A stretch of DNA of 64,000 bases from Aquimarina sp. U1-2 (GTDB lineage: Bacteria > Bacteroidota > Bacteroidia > Flavobacteriales > Flavobacteriaceae). A program made the translations under genes and the position numbers. Of the stretch, positions 1 to 9,140 are shown piece by piece (the first letter of the stretch is position 1; each line of letters starts with the position of its first letter). The notes beneath the pieces are model-generated. The model saw nothing but the letters and a program-made list of their open reading frames with translations, was not told where the DNA came from and made no database searches. The stretch is from contig NZ_JAGKIK010000012.1 of NCBI RefSeq assembly GCF_017897595.1, positions 62,001 to 126,000 of the forward strand, in the 5' to 3' direction.

Positions 1-180
1 CGTGTTTGGTGCTACCGCGGCCGATAATTGATCAAGTGCATGTTCTATGCGTTTCACTTCTTCTAAGGCTTCGGGGTGCTTTTGTAGTATTTCATAAACC
101 TCTAGATTCTCTTTTTCTGTCAACGAGCCGTAGACATAAAGTTCTAAAATACCAGATGCTATGTATGCTTTTATATCCAT
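1..180 (-). CDS. Anti-sigma factor, N-terminal part (truncated by window edge)
   Basis: Reading the minus strand from the ATG at 178-180 gives about 60 residues starting MDIKAYIASGILELYVYGSL and then running off the window. The opening, with 'SGILELYVYG' and 'LTEKENLEVYEIL', resembles the short N-terminal zinc-finger-like or ASD helical domain of RskA-type membrane anti-sigma factors of Bacteroidota. It starts 7 bp after the stop of the ECF sigma gene, so the two form one operon and the product probably holds that sigma factor inactive at the inner membrane. The membrane segment and periplasmic domain lie outside the window, so the assignment rests on context and the first 60 residues. Confidence 0.75.
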   Translation of the reverse strand, partial: MDIKAYIASGILELYVYGSLTEKENLEVYEILQKHPEALEEVKRIEHALDQLSAAVAPNT

Positions 181-187
181 ATATTAC

Positions 188-721
188 TTACGCTTCTAGG
201 GTTTTCCTTAGTTTATCAATACAAATTCTATTTCTTGTTTTTATGGTTCCTAAAGGAATATTCAATTCTTCTGAAGCTTCTTTTTGTGTAAACCCTTTAA
301 AAAATAAAAGATCAATTACTTTCTTACAAAGTGGTTCTAACGAGGCTATGTATTTTTTTATACCTATAGCGTCGATCTTACTTGAAAAATTATCCTTGTG
401 TTCTAAGATATCTACGAAATAATCGGCAGACTGGTTTTGTGAAGTGTTTTTAAAACTTTTAGATCTCGTTTTATCAATAGCGGCATTTCTAGCAATATTG
501 AGTATCCAAGTAAAAAAACGTCCCTTCTTTTCTGAATAGGAATTTGCATTCTTCCATATTTTTAAAAAAACATCCTGTAAAACCTCTTCAGAAAGAGATT
601 TATCCTTAATAATCGTATAAATAATACCATAAACATTGTCTGCATACATATCGTATACTCGTTTAAATGCATCTTGGTTTTGATTTTGTAAAGCAGCGAT
701 AAGTTCAGTAGGTTGCATCAT
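188..721 (-). CDS. ECF-type RNA polymerase sigma factor
   Basis: The 177-residue protein is the usual size for a group IV (ECF) sigma factor. Region 2 spans about residues 15-85, with the -10 recognition stretch 'YSEKKGRFFTWILNIARN'. Region 4 lies at about 120-175, with 'LLFFKGFTQKEASEELNIP' followed by 'GTIKTRNRICIDKLRK', a typical -35-binding helix-turn-helix. There is no C-terminal extension. Two adjacent Met codons are available at the start; the first is used here. It is followed after 7 bp by an anti-sigma gene. The upstream region carries an element also found upstream of sodC and of two genes near 61 kb, which suggests autoregulation and a small regulon (inference). Confidence 0.93.
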   Translation of the reverse strand: MMQPTELIAALQNQNQDAFKRVYDMYADNVYGIIYTIIKDKSLSEEVLQDVFLKIWKNANSYSEKKGRFFTWILNIARNAAIDKTRSKSFKNTSQNQSADYFVDILEHKDNFSSKIDAIGIKKYIASLEPLCKKVIDLLFFKGFTQKEASEELNIPLGTIKTRNRICIDKLRKTLEA

Positions 722-1187
722 ATTTGATTTGACAAGGGTATGAAGATACGATTTTAGTAAGAAACTGTTTTAAACTTTTTTCAATTTGCTCAAAAAAATT
801 GCTGTTTTACATTCATGTTTTATAATTTTCTGAATATCTGCTAAGATTCATATACACTAAAATTATATAGTTGTGAAATACCAAAAATGCGTTCAGCATG
901 AGCTTATGATTAGATTATTTTGCCTAGGTACGAAACCTTTCGTAATCGCACTATCTGGCACCTTCCTATCGGTCGGTTCGGCTTACGTTTAAGTGGGCTT
1001 ATAGAGGTCAGTTCGAGAGCAGTCGAGAACTTTTCATTTTTGTAAAATAGGTTTCAACTGAGCCTGTACCGAGCTCTGACGAAGAGCTCAACCAGACAGT
1101 AGTACTATAGTATCTTATTCCGATATAGATGATGCTTATCACACTCTTCATAGGTTCTGCTATACATTTTTGTCGTATTTAATGTAC
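722..1187. other. Intergenic region between sodC and the sigma gene, with degenerate repeats
   Basis: No gene is visible. Besides element A, the stretch about 937-1000 (containing AATCGCACTATCTGGCACC) aligns imperfectly with 1913-1975 (AATCGCACCATGTCAAACC). The part 1007-1106 has paired GAGAGCAGTCGAGAAC and GAGCTC...GAGCTC motifs like the dispersed palindrome at 57009-57089. sodC probably ends without a strong terminator here. Confidence 0.5.
761..810 (-). promoter_or_regulatory. Conserved upstream element, copy A (ECF sigma operon)
   Basis: Read on the minus strand, this block contains AGCAAATTGAAAAAAGT followed by a CAGTTTC-like stretch, ending about 40 bp before the sigma-factor start. 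The same block, with scattered substitutions, occurs at 1799-1847 before sodC and, as a palindrome, at 61030-61078. Its position in front of an ECF operon and a likely stress gene suggests a promoter or operator used by this sigma factor. That role is inference; the repetition is directly visible. Confidence 0.55.
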
Positions 1188-1775
1188 TTATTGTATGATA
1201 GCTCCGCAGCTAATTCTTCCTCCTGCGGCACCGGTTGGTTGTGTAGTAAAGTCGTCAACGCCTTGGTGAACTATGACCGCTTTACCTACGATATTCTTTT
1301 TTTTATCATTACACCCTATACACCATTCGTTGGTGGCAAACGTTAAATTTCCATTTCCGTTAGGATCTACCTTAAAATTACCGATATCACCCTTGTGATA
1401 TCCATCTTTGGCTCCCCACTTACCATGAGCTTCTAATGTAGGATTCCAATGGCCCCCTGTAGATTTTCCATCGGGAGAAGAGCAGTCTGCGTTTTCGTGA
1501 ATATGTATAGCATGTTTACCTTCACTCAACCCATTAATTTTAACAATCATAGTTACTAAACCCATGGATTCTGTAAACATAATTTTACCAGATGCATTAC
1601 TATCACTTTTTGGTTCTAAGGAAATTTCCAAAGTTTTTGTTTCCGGTTCTCCTTTTTTCTGAGGTGAACCTTCACTGTGAGAGTCATTTTGCTGATTTTT
1701 TTCTTCTTTTTTCTCTCCTTTACAGCTACTACTCATTGCTAAAATGATAAGTACTATTACTTTTAATGTTTTCAT
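1188..1775 (-). CDS. sodC: Cu/Zn superoxide dismutase lipoprotein
   Basis: The product converts superoxide to hydrogen peroxide and oxygen outside the cytoplasm. The 195-residue protein opens with a lipoprotein signal (MKTLKVIVLIILAMSSSC, lipidated Cys18) and a Glu/Lys-rich linker. The SOD domain spans about 50-195. All expected ligands are present: His91 and His93 (HAIHIHE) and His170 (VIVHQG) for copper, bridging His109, and His117, His127 and Asp130 for zinc. Cys98 and Cys190 can form the conserved disulfide, and the ending GGRISCGAI is typical of the family. It lies upstream of an ECF sigma operon on the same strand, and its promoter region shares a long element with that operon, which suggests joint control under oxidative or envelope stress. 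Confidence 0.95.
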   Translation of the reverse strand: MKTLKVIVLIILAMSSSCKGEKKEEKNQQNDSHSEGSPQKKGEPETKTLEISLEPKSDSNASGKIMFTESMGLVTMIVKINGLSEGKHAIHIHENADCSSPDGKSTGGHWNPTLEAHGKWGAKDGYHKGDIGNFKVDPNGNGNLTFATNEWCIGCNDKKKNIVGKAVIVHQGVDDFTTQPTGAAGGRISCGAIIQ

Positions 1776-1798
1776 AGTTTTTGTTTCGTATGATTAGC

Positions 1799-1847
1799 GA
1801 ACTGGTGTACACTTTTTTCAATTTGCTAAAAAAAATGCCGTTTTGCA
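1799..1847 (-). promoter_or_regulatory. Conserved upstream element, copy B (sodC)
   Basis: The minus strand reads AGCAAATTGAAAAAAGTGTA then CACCAGTTC, ending about 23 bp before the sodC start codon. It aligns with 761-810 over most of its length and continues into a second partly matching stretch (GTATGTTTAATAATTTTT against CATGTTTTATAATTTTC on the plus strand). It is probably the sodC promoter/operator region (inference). Confidence 0.55.
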
Positions 1848-2730
1848 GGTATGTTTAATAATTTTTGACTTCCGCGGCACTGCTATATAAATAAAAAATT
1901 ACCTTATCTAAGCACAAAATATTTTACAATCGCACCATGTCAAACCTTCCTATTGGTTAGTTCTGCCTAAATCAAAAAAGTGTAAACCCATTCAATTATT
2001 GTAATATAATGCCATTTTAATTGATGACAAAATAATAGATAGAGAATTCAATAGTGAGTAGTAAGTATTTTAGATTGAGAAATATACATTGTATAAATCT
2101 GGGATGGTTGGTTTCAAGAAATTTTTGTGTTTATTTTGGTAACATGTCTATAAACATCATATTTTTCTAACCAACTGTCGAAGATCTTGTGTTCCCAAAG
2201 CGTTGTTGAGCTACTTGTTCTGGTACTACAATAAACGATTAGAATTTAACGTAGCATCAAAAGTATAGCACTTCTTATGTTTATTCTTACTTTGTTTTTA
2301 ATGGTTAAACCTGCCCGCCTAGCGGCTGGTAGGCTGGTGAAATCGCCATGTAATCATATCGGTGGGTATCATCCTAATGGTTATGGCTTATTTCATAACT
2401 AGATGGCTTCAAAACAAAATCTTAGAATATTTTGTTTAAGCTTACAGTAATTTTATTAGTCAAAATTGCATTTGTAAACATGATTCATCTAAAAGATGAA
2501 AAAAAATACAAAGAAATTTTGACACTTTTCCCGTAACATGATAATGGTATATGTATCTCTTCTAATTATCATAATTGAATACCTATATTTTAATCAAATG
2601 TAAAAGTTGTAGTATTGGTAAGAGATCAACCTATGCTCAACCATCAATTTAACTAATAGAATTTATATTTTATTTGTAATTAAATAAAAATGTTAATTTA
2701 TGATAAATTAGTAGGTGATTAGTAGTCATA
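1848..2730. other. Long non-coding stretch
   Basis: I see no convincing gene in this AT-rich region on either strand. It holds the second copy of the degenerate repeat (about 1913-1975) and a short CAAAAAAGTGTAAACCC motif at about 1974 that resembles half of the element upstream of sodC. The rest is unremarkable. Confidence 0.4.
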
Positions 2731-2761
2731 TTGATAAAACAGTTGATTTTTGTTAATTTTG
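2731..2761 (+). promoter_or_regulatory. Bacteroidota-type promoter for the M36 protease
   Basis: TTG at 2731-2733 and TAATTTTG at 2754-2761 (consensus TAnnTTTG) are separated by 20 bp, the usual spacing for the Bacteroidota housekeeping promoter. The ATG follows 28 bp downstream. Confidence 0.6.
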
Positions 2762-2789
2762 TAAGACACAAACTCAAATACTTATCTTT

Positions 2790-5700
2790 ATGAAAAAAGT
2801 TTACTCGTTTGCTTTTGCGTTTTTCTTGACCATGCAAACATTTTTAGCTCAGGACATGAATACCATTGTCCGAAATCACTTTGAAGACGCTATCGTAACC
2901 ACTTCGAAGTCGGCAGCAACGATTGATGATTATACAGAATGGCGAATTACTGATGAGGTGCCTTCTCTAAAATCTGGTATTACCCATGTTTACATCAAAC
3001 AATATCTTAAGGGAATCCCTATCGAAGATGGAACCTATAAACTAACGGTTAAAAACGGTGAAGTTACCTATGAAATTAACCAGTTTATTGAGGAGATTAG
3101 TGCAAAAGCTACATTTACCAAAGCTTCAACATCGCCAGAAAATGCTATTCGTGCTGTTATTCGAGCGCACAATCTAGCATCGCCCAAAACTCTATCATCA
3201 ACACAGAGTAAATCCAGAGGCAGTACTATTTACGAATACAAAAATTCTGGAATCACAGCCGATCAGCCCATTAAAGTAAGACAAGTATATATTTTAGAAG
3301 GAAACAAACTTCATCTTACATGGAATGTTAGTCTGTACGAAAAGGGAGCTCAAAACTGGTGGAATTCTTATGTGGATGCCGCTAGTAATAAGATTTTGAG
3401 AGAAAATAACTGGGTGATATCCTGTAATTTTGATGCACCTCATGGTCATGCATCGCATGATCACCAATCGGCACATAAAAACATAGCGAATATAGGACCT
3501 ATGACAAAAAGCGAGGCTTCTGCATTTGTAGCTCCCGACTCTTATAACGTATATGCAATGCCCATAGGAAACCCCGATGAAGGGAATCGTTCTATAGCTA
3601 GTAATCCTGCAAATACTACTGCGTCTCCATTTGGTTGGCATGATACCAACGGAAGCGCAGGAGCAGAATTCACAATAACTCGCGGTAACAACGTATGGGC
3701 TCAGGATGATAGTAATGGAAACAACGGAACGGGTTTTTCTCCTGATGGAGGATCAAATCTGGATTTTAATTTTCCGATTAACCTCAACCAGGCACCCAGT
3801 AATTATAGAGATGCATCTATTGCGAATCTGTTTTATTGGAATAACATCATGCACGATGTTTGGTATCAATACGGTTTCGACGAAGCTAGCGGAAATTTTC
3901 AGGAAAATAACTACGGAAAAGGAGGAAGAGGTAGCGATTCAGTTAATGCCGATGCTCAAGACGGAAGTGGTACTAATAATGCAAATTTTGCAACTCCTGG
4001 TGATGGTAGCAACCCTAGAATGCAGATGTTTCTATGGAATCGCACCAGTCCGGGGCGCGATGGTTCCCTTGATAATGTAATTATCGCTCATGAGTATGGT
4101 CATGGTATATCTATTCGTCTAGTTGGAGGACCTTCTTCAAATACTTTAGGAGGATCAGAACAAATGGGTGAAGGATGGTCAGACTGGTTTGGCTTAATGC
4201 TTACTATGAAAGCAGGAGACTCTGGTACCGACGGTAGGGGTGTAGGTACTTACGTTTTAGGTCAGGGAGTTAACGGACAGGGTATCAGACCTACTCGTTA
4301 TTCGACAAACAGATCTATCAACGACACCGATTATGCAGATATAGGCGGATTGGCCCGACCGCATGGAGTAGGATATGCTTTTGCTACAATTTTATGGGAC
4401 ATGACTTGGTTATTAATTGATCAAGAAGGCTTCGATCCTGATTTTTATACAGGGACCGGTGGAAATAATATTGCTATGGCATTGGTAATCGAAGGACTTA
4501 AAAATACAGCGAATAATCCTGGTTTTGTATCGGGTCGCGATGGAATCCTGCAAGCAGATCAAGATTTGTACGGCGGACAGTATGCATGTTTAATTTGGAA
4601 AGCTTTCGCGGAAAGAGGAGTTGGTGAAGATGCAAACGAAAACAATAACGGAGGATCAAATGGTCAAACAGATCAGACCGTTTCTTTCGTGAATCCTTGT
4701 GATGGTGGAGGACCAGGAGGTCCAGGTACCGAAGATTGTAAAGGTGAGATTACTTCTTTTCCTTTTGGAGAAAGTTTTGAATCAAATTTTGGACAATGGG
4801 CACAAGCCGAAACAGGAGATGATTTGAACTGGACAAGAAATACAGGGAGCACTCCTTCTAATGCTACGGGCCCTACGGCTGCTGCCGACGGAGATACTTA
4901 CATTTATGTTGAAGCTTCTGGTAATGGAACAGGATTCCCCAATAAAAAAGCAATTTTATTGTCTCCTTGTTTAAATTTTAGTAATCTCTCGACGCCCTCA
5001 CTTACATTTCAGTATCATATGTTAGGCAGTGCTATTAACAGTTTAACAGTCGAAGCCAGAACCAATAACGAAGGAGATTGGGTGAGTGTTTTCAATCAAA
5101 CGGGTGATCAAGGCAATTCTTGGAATGCAGCAAATGTCGATCTATCTGCATATTCGAGTGAGGCTAGCGTGCAGTTGCGATTTACTGTAGTAACAGGTAG
5201 TGGTACCAGTGGTTGGCAAAGTGATATCGCCATTGATGATGTACGTATTCAAAATGGTTCGGTTACACCACCACCAACTTGTGAAGCGCTAGACTTTAAT
5301 GATTTTACTATCAATCCATTCTCAAATCAAGACGCCGCCGGAAATTTTTCAGTTGGAAACGGAGGAGCTTCATTGGTACTGAGTAATAATACCTGGAAGC
5401 AAATTGCTCTAAATTATACTGTCACTGCCAATACCGTTATAGAATTCGACTTTAGTAGTACAAATCAGGGAGAAATCCATGGGATAGGGTTTGAAAATGA
5501 CAATACTCTAACGGCTACACAATACTTTAAACTTCATGGTACTCAAAACTATGGGATTACGAATTATGACAATTATGCAGGAGGGACAACCAAATATGTA
5601 ATTCCTGTAGGTAATTTTTACACTGGTAGTATGGATCGATTGGTGTTCATTAATGATAATGATACCGGTTCTGGTAACAATTCTACATTTTCTAATGTAA

Positions 5701-6044
5701 AAATTTACGAAGGATCTTGTGGGGGTACTTTGGCAATAACATCTGATTTCACGGGTGCTACTACCGCTCGTATCGGAGATGAAGATGAAGGTACCTTGTC
5801 ATCTTTGAGATTATGGCCTAATCCTACAAAAGATAGTTTTACACTATTCATGGGGAATAAAACGACTACAAATGCGACAGCTACCATATACACCCTGCTC
5901 GGACGTAAAAAATCGAAAATCTCTCTAAGTTCTGGTAGGAACACTTTCTCTGCTAAAGATTTATCCTTAGGAACCGGAATCTATTTGGTAAAAATTGAGA
6001 TAGAAGGAGAAAAAGCTGTATTACAGAAATTAATAGTTCAGTAA
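2790..6044 (+). CDS. Secreted M36 (fungalysin) metallopeptidase with T9SS sorting domain
   Basis: An extracellular zinc protease of 1084 residues. It has a Sec signal peptide (about 1-20, ending LAQ), a fungalysin/thermolysin-type propeptide (about 30-210), and an M36 catalytic domain (about 250-640). The zinc motif is HEYGH at residues 434-438, and the third ligand lies in 'QMGEGWSDWFGLM'. After the catalytic domain come a Gly/Pro linker, a MAM/jelly-roll-like domain (about 650-830) and a second beta-sandwich domain. The C-terminal 80 residues form a type A T9SS sorting domain ('LRLWPNPTKDSF' to 'LQKLIVQ'). It is therefore exported by Sec, activated by propeptide removal, then secreted or attached by T9SS. 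It has its own promoter and terminator and appears monocistronic. It probably digests external protein for nutrition. Confidence 0.95.
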   Translation: MKKVYSFAFAFFLTMQTFLAQDMNTIVRNHFEDAIVTTSKSAATIDDYTEWRITDEVPSLKSGITHVYIKQYLKGIPIEDGTYKLTVKNGEVTYEINQFIEEISAKATFTKASTSPENAIRAVIRAHNLASPKTLSSTQSKSRGSTIYEYKNSGITADQPIKVRQVYILEGNKLHLTWNVSLYEKGAQNWWNSYVDAASNKILRENNWVISCNFDAPHGHASHDHQSAHKNIANIGPMTKSEASAFVAPDSYNVYAMPIGNPDEGNRSIASNPANTTASPFGWHDTNGSAGAEFTITRGNNVWAQDDSNGNNGTGFSPDGGSNLDFNFPINLNQAPSNYRDASIANLFYWNNIMHDVWYQYGFDEASGNFQENNYGKGGRGSDSVNADAQDGSGTNNANFATPGDGSNPRMQMFLWNRTSPGRDGSLDNVIIAHEYGHGISIRLVGGPSSNTLGGSEQMGEGWSDWFGLMLTMKAGDSGTDGRGVGTYVLGQGVNGQGIRPTRYSTNRSINDTDYADIGGLARPHGVGYAFATILWDMTWLLIDQEGFDPDFYTGTGGNNIAMALVIEGLKNTANNPGFVSGRDGILQADQDLYGGQYACLIWKAFAERGVGEDANENNNGGSNGQTDQTVSFVNPCDGGGPGGPGTEDCKGEITSFPFGESFESNFGQWAQAETGDDLNWTRNTGSTPSNATGPTAAADGDTYIYVEASGNGTGFPNKKAILLSPCLNFSNLSTPSLTFQYHMLGSAINSLTVEARTNNEGDWVSVFNQTGDQGNSWNAANVDLSAYSSEASVQLRFTVVTGSGTSGWQSDIAIDDVRIQNGSVTPPPTCEALDFNDFTINPFSNQDAAGNFSVGNGGASLVLSNNTWKQIALNYTVTANTVIEFDFSSTNQGEIHGIGFENDNTLTATQYFKLHGTQNYGITNYDNYAGGTTKYVIPVGNFYTGSMDRLVFINDNDTGSGNNSTFSNVKIYEGSCGGTLAITSDFTGATTARIGDEDEGTLSSLRLWPNPTKDSFTLFMGNKTTTNATATIYTLLGRKKSKISLSSGRNTFSAKDLSLGTGIYLVKIEIEGEKAVLQKLIVQ

Positions 6045-6136
6045 TTGTGGTTATATTAATAAGATGCTAAAATGAACTAAATATAGAAAACTAAAAATTC
6101 TTCTAAGTGATTTGTTGAGCATGTCTATATTTATCA

Positions 6137-6164
6137 AGAAGGCCGTCTATTTTGATGGCCTTCT
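6137..6164 (+). terminator. Intrinsic terminator after the M36 protease gene
   Basis: AGAAGGCC at 6137-6144 pairs perfectly with GGCCTTCT at 6157-6164 around a 12-nt loop and is followed by ATTATTTT. Confidence 0.7.
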
Positions 6165-6193
6165 ATTATTTTACTGATAATCAAGATGTGAAC

Positions 6194-6220
6194 GTTTTAA
6201 CCTGCTTTATGCATTAGAAA
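6194..6220. repeat. Dispersed repeat (GTTTAACC...GCATTAG family), copy 1
   Basis: The stretch TTTTAACCTGCTTTATGCAT continuing TAGAAA matches copies at 59440-59466 (direct) and 59641-59668, 48880-48907 and 61756-61781 (inverted), with a shorter one at 24361-24380. All copies are intergenic. The remainder of 6165-6470 holds no gene that I can see. Confidence 0.5.
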
Positions 6221-6470
6221 AGCCGCACCTGCCATTTTATTAGAAAAAGGCGGGGGGTAAACGTAAAAAATAGTGGTTTACTCATTGTTAGTATTAAATT
6301 AAGCCGGGGCGCTACCTAGGAGTTGTTCATTAAATTTCTAAGAACAATTACTTCTTTTTCATGACAATTTTTAATACTTAGGGTAAATCGTTGTTTTGAA
6401 TACAACAAACCGTGATACGATTACAGGTATGATGAAGTTCTTCCTCAAATTTGTCAAAAATTAAATACGA

Positions 6471-6980
6471 ATGATACTAAAATTGAAAAGAACTACTTTC
6501 GGTATATTTTTGTTAATGCTATTAATGGCATCAACGATTTCTTGTAGTAAAAAAGCGATAACACATACAAACGGTTGGCCAGAGTCTTTTGGTTCAAAGA
6601 GCTTGAAGATTATAACTAATGTAGATGCTTTGGGTCGTTCATTCCAGCCGTTACACGCTGAAAGTCCTAATGGTCCACGGTACCATACATTAAACGGAAA
6701 TCCAAAAAACAGTGCTTCATTTACATTATTTCGATACAGTAAAAACTACACGGGGAGTGGTAATTTGCACAATCACACCTATGGATATCATTTATGGCTT
6801 GTCGAGGGCCAGATGAAACATTGGAAAGAAGGGGGTAGTGAAAAAACCGCTTCATTGTTGAATCCAGGTTCGTATCTCTATCAACCAGCAGATGAATTTC
6901 ATGCGGCGAATTGTCTTACTAAGCAGTGTACTGCATATATTCTATTTGATGGACCTATTGAGACAGGATTTCCCGAATAA
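6471..6980 (+). CDS. Cupin-domain lipoprotein
   Basis: The 169-residue protein starts with a lipoprotein signal (hydrophobic 9-22, then ASTISC with Cys25-26 region as lipidation site). The mature part is a single cupin barrel. The motif 'GNLHNHTYGYHLWLVEGQM' gives the metal-binding histidines of cupin motif 1, and 'PGSYLYQPADEFHAANC' corresponds to motif 2. It resembles ChrR-like or DUF4437-type cupins. The substrate cannot be deduced. It stands alone, 102 bp upstream of an AraC regulator gene in the same direction, which may sense a related ligand (inference). Confidence 0.75.
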   Translation: MILKLKRTTFGIFLLMLLMASTISCSKKAITHTNGWPESFGSKSLKIITNVDALGRSFQPLHAESPNGPRYHTLNGNPKNSASFTLFRYSKNYTGSGNLHNHTYGYHLWLVEGQMKHWKEGGSEKTASLLNPGSYLYQPADEFHAANCLTKQCTAYILFDGPIETGFPE

Positions 6981-7082
6981 CTATTCAGCACAACCACAAA
7001 AAAGCTTTAAATATTAGTTTGTTTTCCTTTTTTTGGTTGTTGAAAGGCAATTTCGTTCTATTTGATATACTAAACAATCAAG

Positions 7083-7988
7083 ATGAAACACGAGCATTTT
7101 AAAAACATAACCGATTATCATAAATTTAGAAATTTAAAAGGACCTTCGCATCCTTTGGTGAGTGTAATACATATCCCCGAAATTGAACATCTTAATGTCG
7201 ATGAACCAGATAAAATTACTCAGGATTTTTATATGATTGCGCTCAAAACCAGTGTCAATGCTAGGATGCGATATGGTCAAACCGAGTATGATTTTAATGA
7301 AGGTAAATTGATGTTTGTTGCTCCTCGTCAAGTATATGCCGTGCAAGCTACCGGACAATTATCACATAAAGGTTGGCTGCTACTAATGCATCCGGATTTT
7401 TTGTGGAATACCTCTCTAGCCGAGAAAATAAATGGATACGACTATTTTGATTATGCGGTAAACGAGGCAATTTTTTTATCTGATAAAGAGAAAACCAATA
7501 TCGAGAAGATACTTCAAAACATTGACGAAGAGTGTAAAAACCATACCGATATCTTCAGTAAATCAGTCATTATTACACAAATAGAATTGTTACTCAATTA
7601 TGCACAGCGCTTTTATCACAGGCAATTTATTACGCGAGAAAAAGAAAATCACAAGATTTTAACTCGATTTGAAAAGATACTTTCGCAAAAGTTTGACGGT
7701 GATGAGGCATTTTCTAATGGAGTACCAACTGTTAGGTCAATTAGTGAATCACTTCATCTCTCGTCTGGTTACCTTTCAGCTATGTTGAAGGTGCTAACAG
7801 GAAAAACGGCACAGCAGCATATACACGATAAACTTATTGAAAAAGCGAAACAAAGATTAAGCCTTCCTGAAGCTTCTATAAGTGAAATTGCTTTCGAGTT
7901 AGGCTTTGAATATTCACAATCCTTCAGTAAACTGTTTAAAACGAAAACAGGGATTACGCCATCAGAGTTTAGAAAGTCCTTTAATTAA
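7083..7988 (+). CDS. AraC family transcriptional regulator
   Basis: The 301-residue protein has an N-terminal cupin-like sensor region (about 20-170; 'DFNEGKLMFVAPRQVYAVQ') and a C-terminal double helix-turn-helix (about 195-300). The DNA-binding part shows 'VPTVRSISESLHLSSGYLS', then 'SISEIAFELGFEYSQSFSKL' and 'FKTKTGITPSEFRKSF', the classic AraC/XylS signature. The neighbours are a cupin lipoprotein upstream and a convergent DJ-1/PfpI lipoprotein, and these are its most likely targets. A perfect hairpin terminator separates it from the convergent gene. Confidence 0.92.
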   Translation: MKHEHFKNITDYHKFRNLKGPSHPLVSVIHIPEIEHLNVDEPDKITQDFYMIALKTSVNARMRYGQTEYDFNEGKLMFVAPRQVYAVQATGQLSHKGWLLLMHPDFLWNTSLAEKINGYDYFDYAVNEAIFLSDKEKTNIEKILQNIDEECKNHTDIFSKSVIITQIELLLNYAQRFYHRQFITREKENHKILTRFEKILSQKFDGDEAFSNGVPTVRSISESLHLSSGYLSAMLKVLTGKTAQQHIHDKLIEKAKQRLSLPEASISEIAFELGFEYSQSFSKLFKTKTGITPSEFRKSFN

Positions 7989-8008
7989 AAGAATTTCGCT
8001 TTATTAAA

Positions 8009-8042
8009 GTTCAGAAAACTTTGTGTTCAAAGTTTTCTGAAC
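8009..8042. terminator. Bidirectional intrinsic terminator
   Basis: GTTCAGAAAACTTT at 8009-8022 and AAAGTTTTCTGAAC at 8029-8042 form a perfect 14-bp stem with a 6-nt loop, followed by AAAATTTT. It lies between the convergent AraC regulator and DJ-1/PfpI genes and can serve both. Confidence 0.8.
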
Positions 8043-8094
8043 AAAATTTTAAACTAACCATTTTTTCTTAAGTTCTACTTAAAAAATCTGTTAC

Positions 8095-8886
8095 TTAGTC
8101 TATTGGTGAGCTGTCTCCGTGTTTCATCGGTTTAGAAGGTAATTTTGGCCATTGATCTACCGACTTTGTTTCATACTGAAGTCCACGGGATATCATTGCG
8201 GCAAAATCAGGGCTACTATATTTAGAAATGATGGCAATCGCACCATCTATTCCAGTAGTAACTCCCGATGTTGTAATGATGTTTCCATCTTTAACATAGC
8301 GAACGTTTCGAACCAATTCGGTTTTCTTGAAATCATCTTCGAACTTATTACTCAAAATCCAATGAGTGGTTGCCTTTTTCCCATCAAGTATTCCTAATTT
8401 TCCAAGAGCGAAAGAACCTGTACATACAGACATTGTTATATTAGCTTTAGCCGAAGTTTCTTGTATATATTGAGCATACACTGTCTTTTCAACCATAGCC
8501 TCTACTTTATCAACTTTGGCTCCCGGTATAATGAAAATGTCGGGCTTTGGCGCTTCTTCAAATACATAATCTGCCCTTATCTCTAAAATGTGACCTTGGG
8601 TGGTAATCATATCTTTCGTTTCAGATACTGTATACACCTCGTATTGATTTTTGGTCATCCGGTTTATTTTAATAAAGGCATCCATAGGGCCTGTCATATC
8701 AAGTATTGCAATTTCGGGATAGATCAAAAAGGCAACCTTGATTCTGTCGGTTTGATTTTCTGGTATGAAGTCTTTTGTATTTTCTTTGTTAAATACCGCT
8801 TTATGATGCTCTTGTTTTCCATTATTACATGAGATCGATACAGCGAATAAGAGTATTAACACGATATTTTTTTGAAGATTTTTCAT
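8095..8886 (-). CDS. DJ-1/PfpI family lipoprotein
   Basis: The 263-residue protein has a lipoprotein signal (lipobox VSISC, Cys20) and a class I glutamine-amidotransferase-like domain (about 48-240). The nucleophile elbow is 'ITMSVCTGSFALGKLGILDG' with Cys155, followed by 'ATTHW', as in isonitrile hydratase-like and AraC-associated DJ-1/PfpI proteins. The acidic residue of 'IYPEIAILDMTGPMDAF' fits the family's conserved Glu. Most relatives are cytoplasmic, so lipidation and export are unusual. The substrate is unknown. It is convergent with an AraC regulator gene. Confidence 0.85.
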   Translation of the reverse strand: MKNLQKNIVLILLFAVSISCNNGKQEHHKAVFNKENTKDFIPENQTDRIKVAFLIYPEIAILDMTGPMDAFIKINRMTKNQYEVYTVSETKDMITTQGHILEIRADYVFEEAPKPDIFIIPGAKVDKVEAMVEKTVYAQYIQETSAKANITMSVCTGSFALGKLGILDGKKATTHWILSNKFEDDFKKTELVRNVRYVKDGNIITTSGVTTGIDGAIAIISKYSSPDFAAMISRGLQYETKSVDQWPKLPSKPMKHGDSSPID

Positions 8887-9140
8887 AGTACTATGTTTTT
8901 AGTTTCATACCAAAATTGAACTAATATTTTGGCACACTATTTAATAATTTTTTGAATTTTTTTCTATTTCTGTTTTGCTGAATACTGTAAACAACTTCTA
9001 ACACTGCTATTGAAAGAAACAACATGGGTTTGCGCCGTCGAATCGAGGACTGCCTAATAAACATATACAGGTTGACCAGGCAAGGTATGGTCTTTGGCCT
9101 TTTAATAGGATTATAAGTAAGTGGCATCGCAAAGCCAACA

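Noticed and set aside
6..422. Plus-strand open frame over the sigma/anti-sigma genes
   Set aside because: It is antisense to the sigma and anti-sigma coding sequences, which have clear family motifs.
8921..9127. A 68-codon minus-strand open frame after the CNGKC protein gene
   Set aside because: Its Arg/Lys/Pro-rich start and lack of any family pattern or plausible coding periodicity suggest chance; no start signal is seen.
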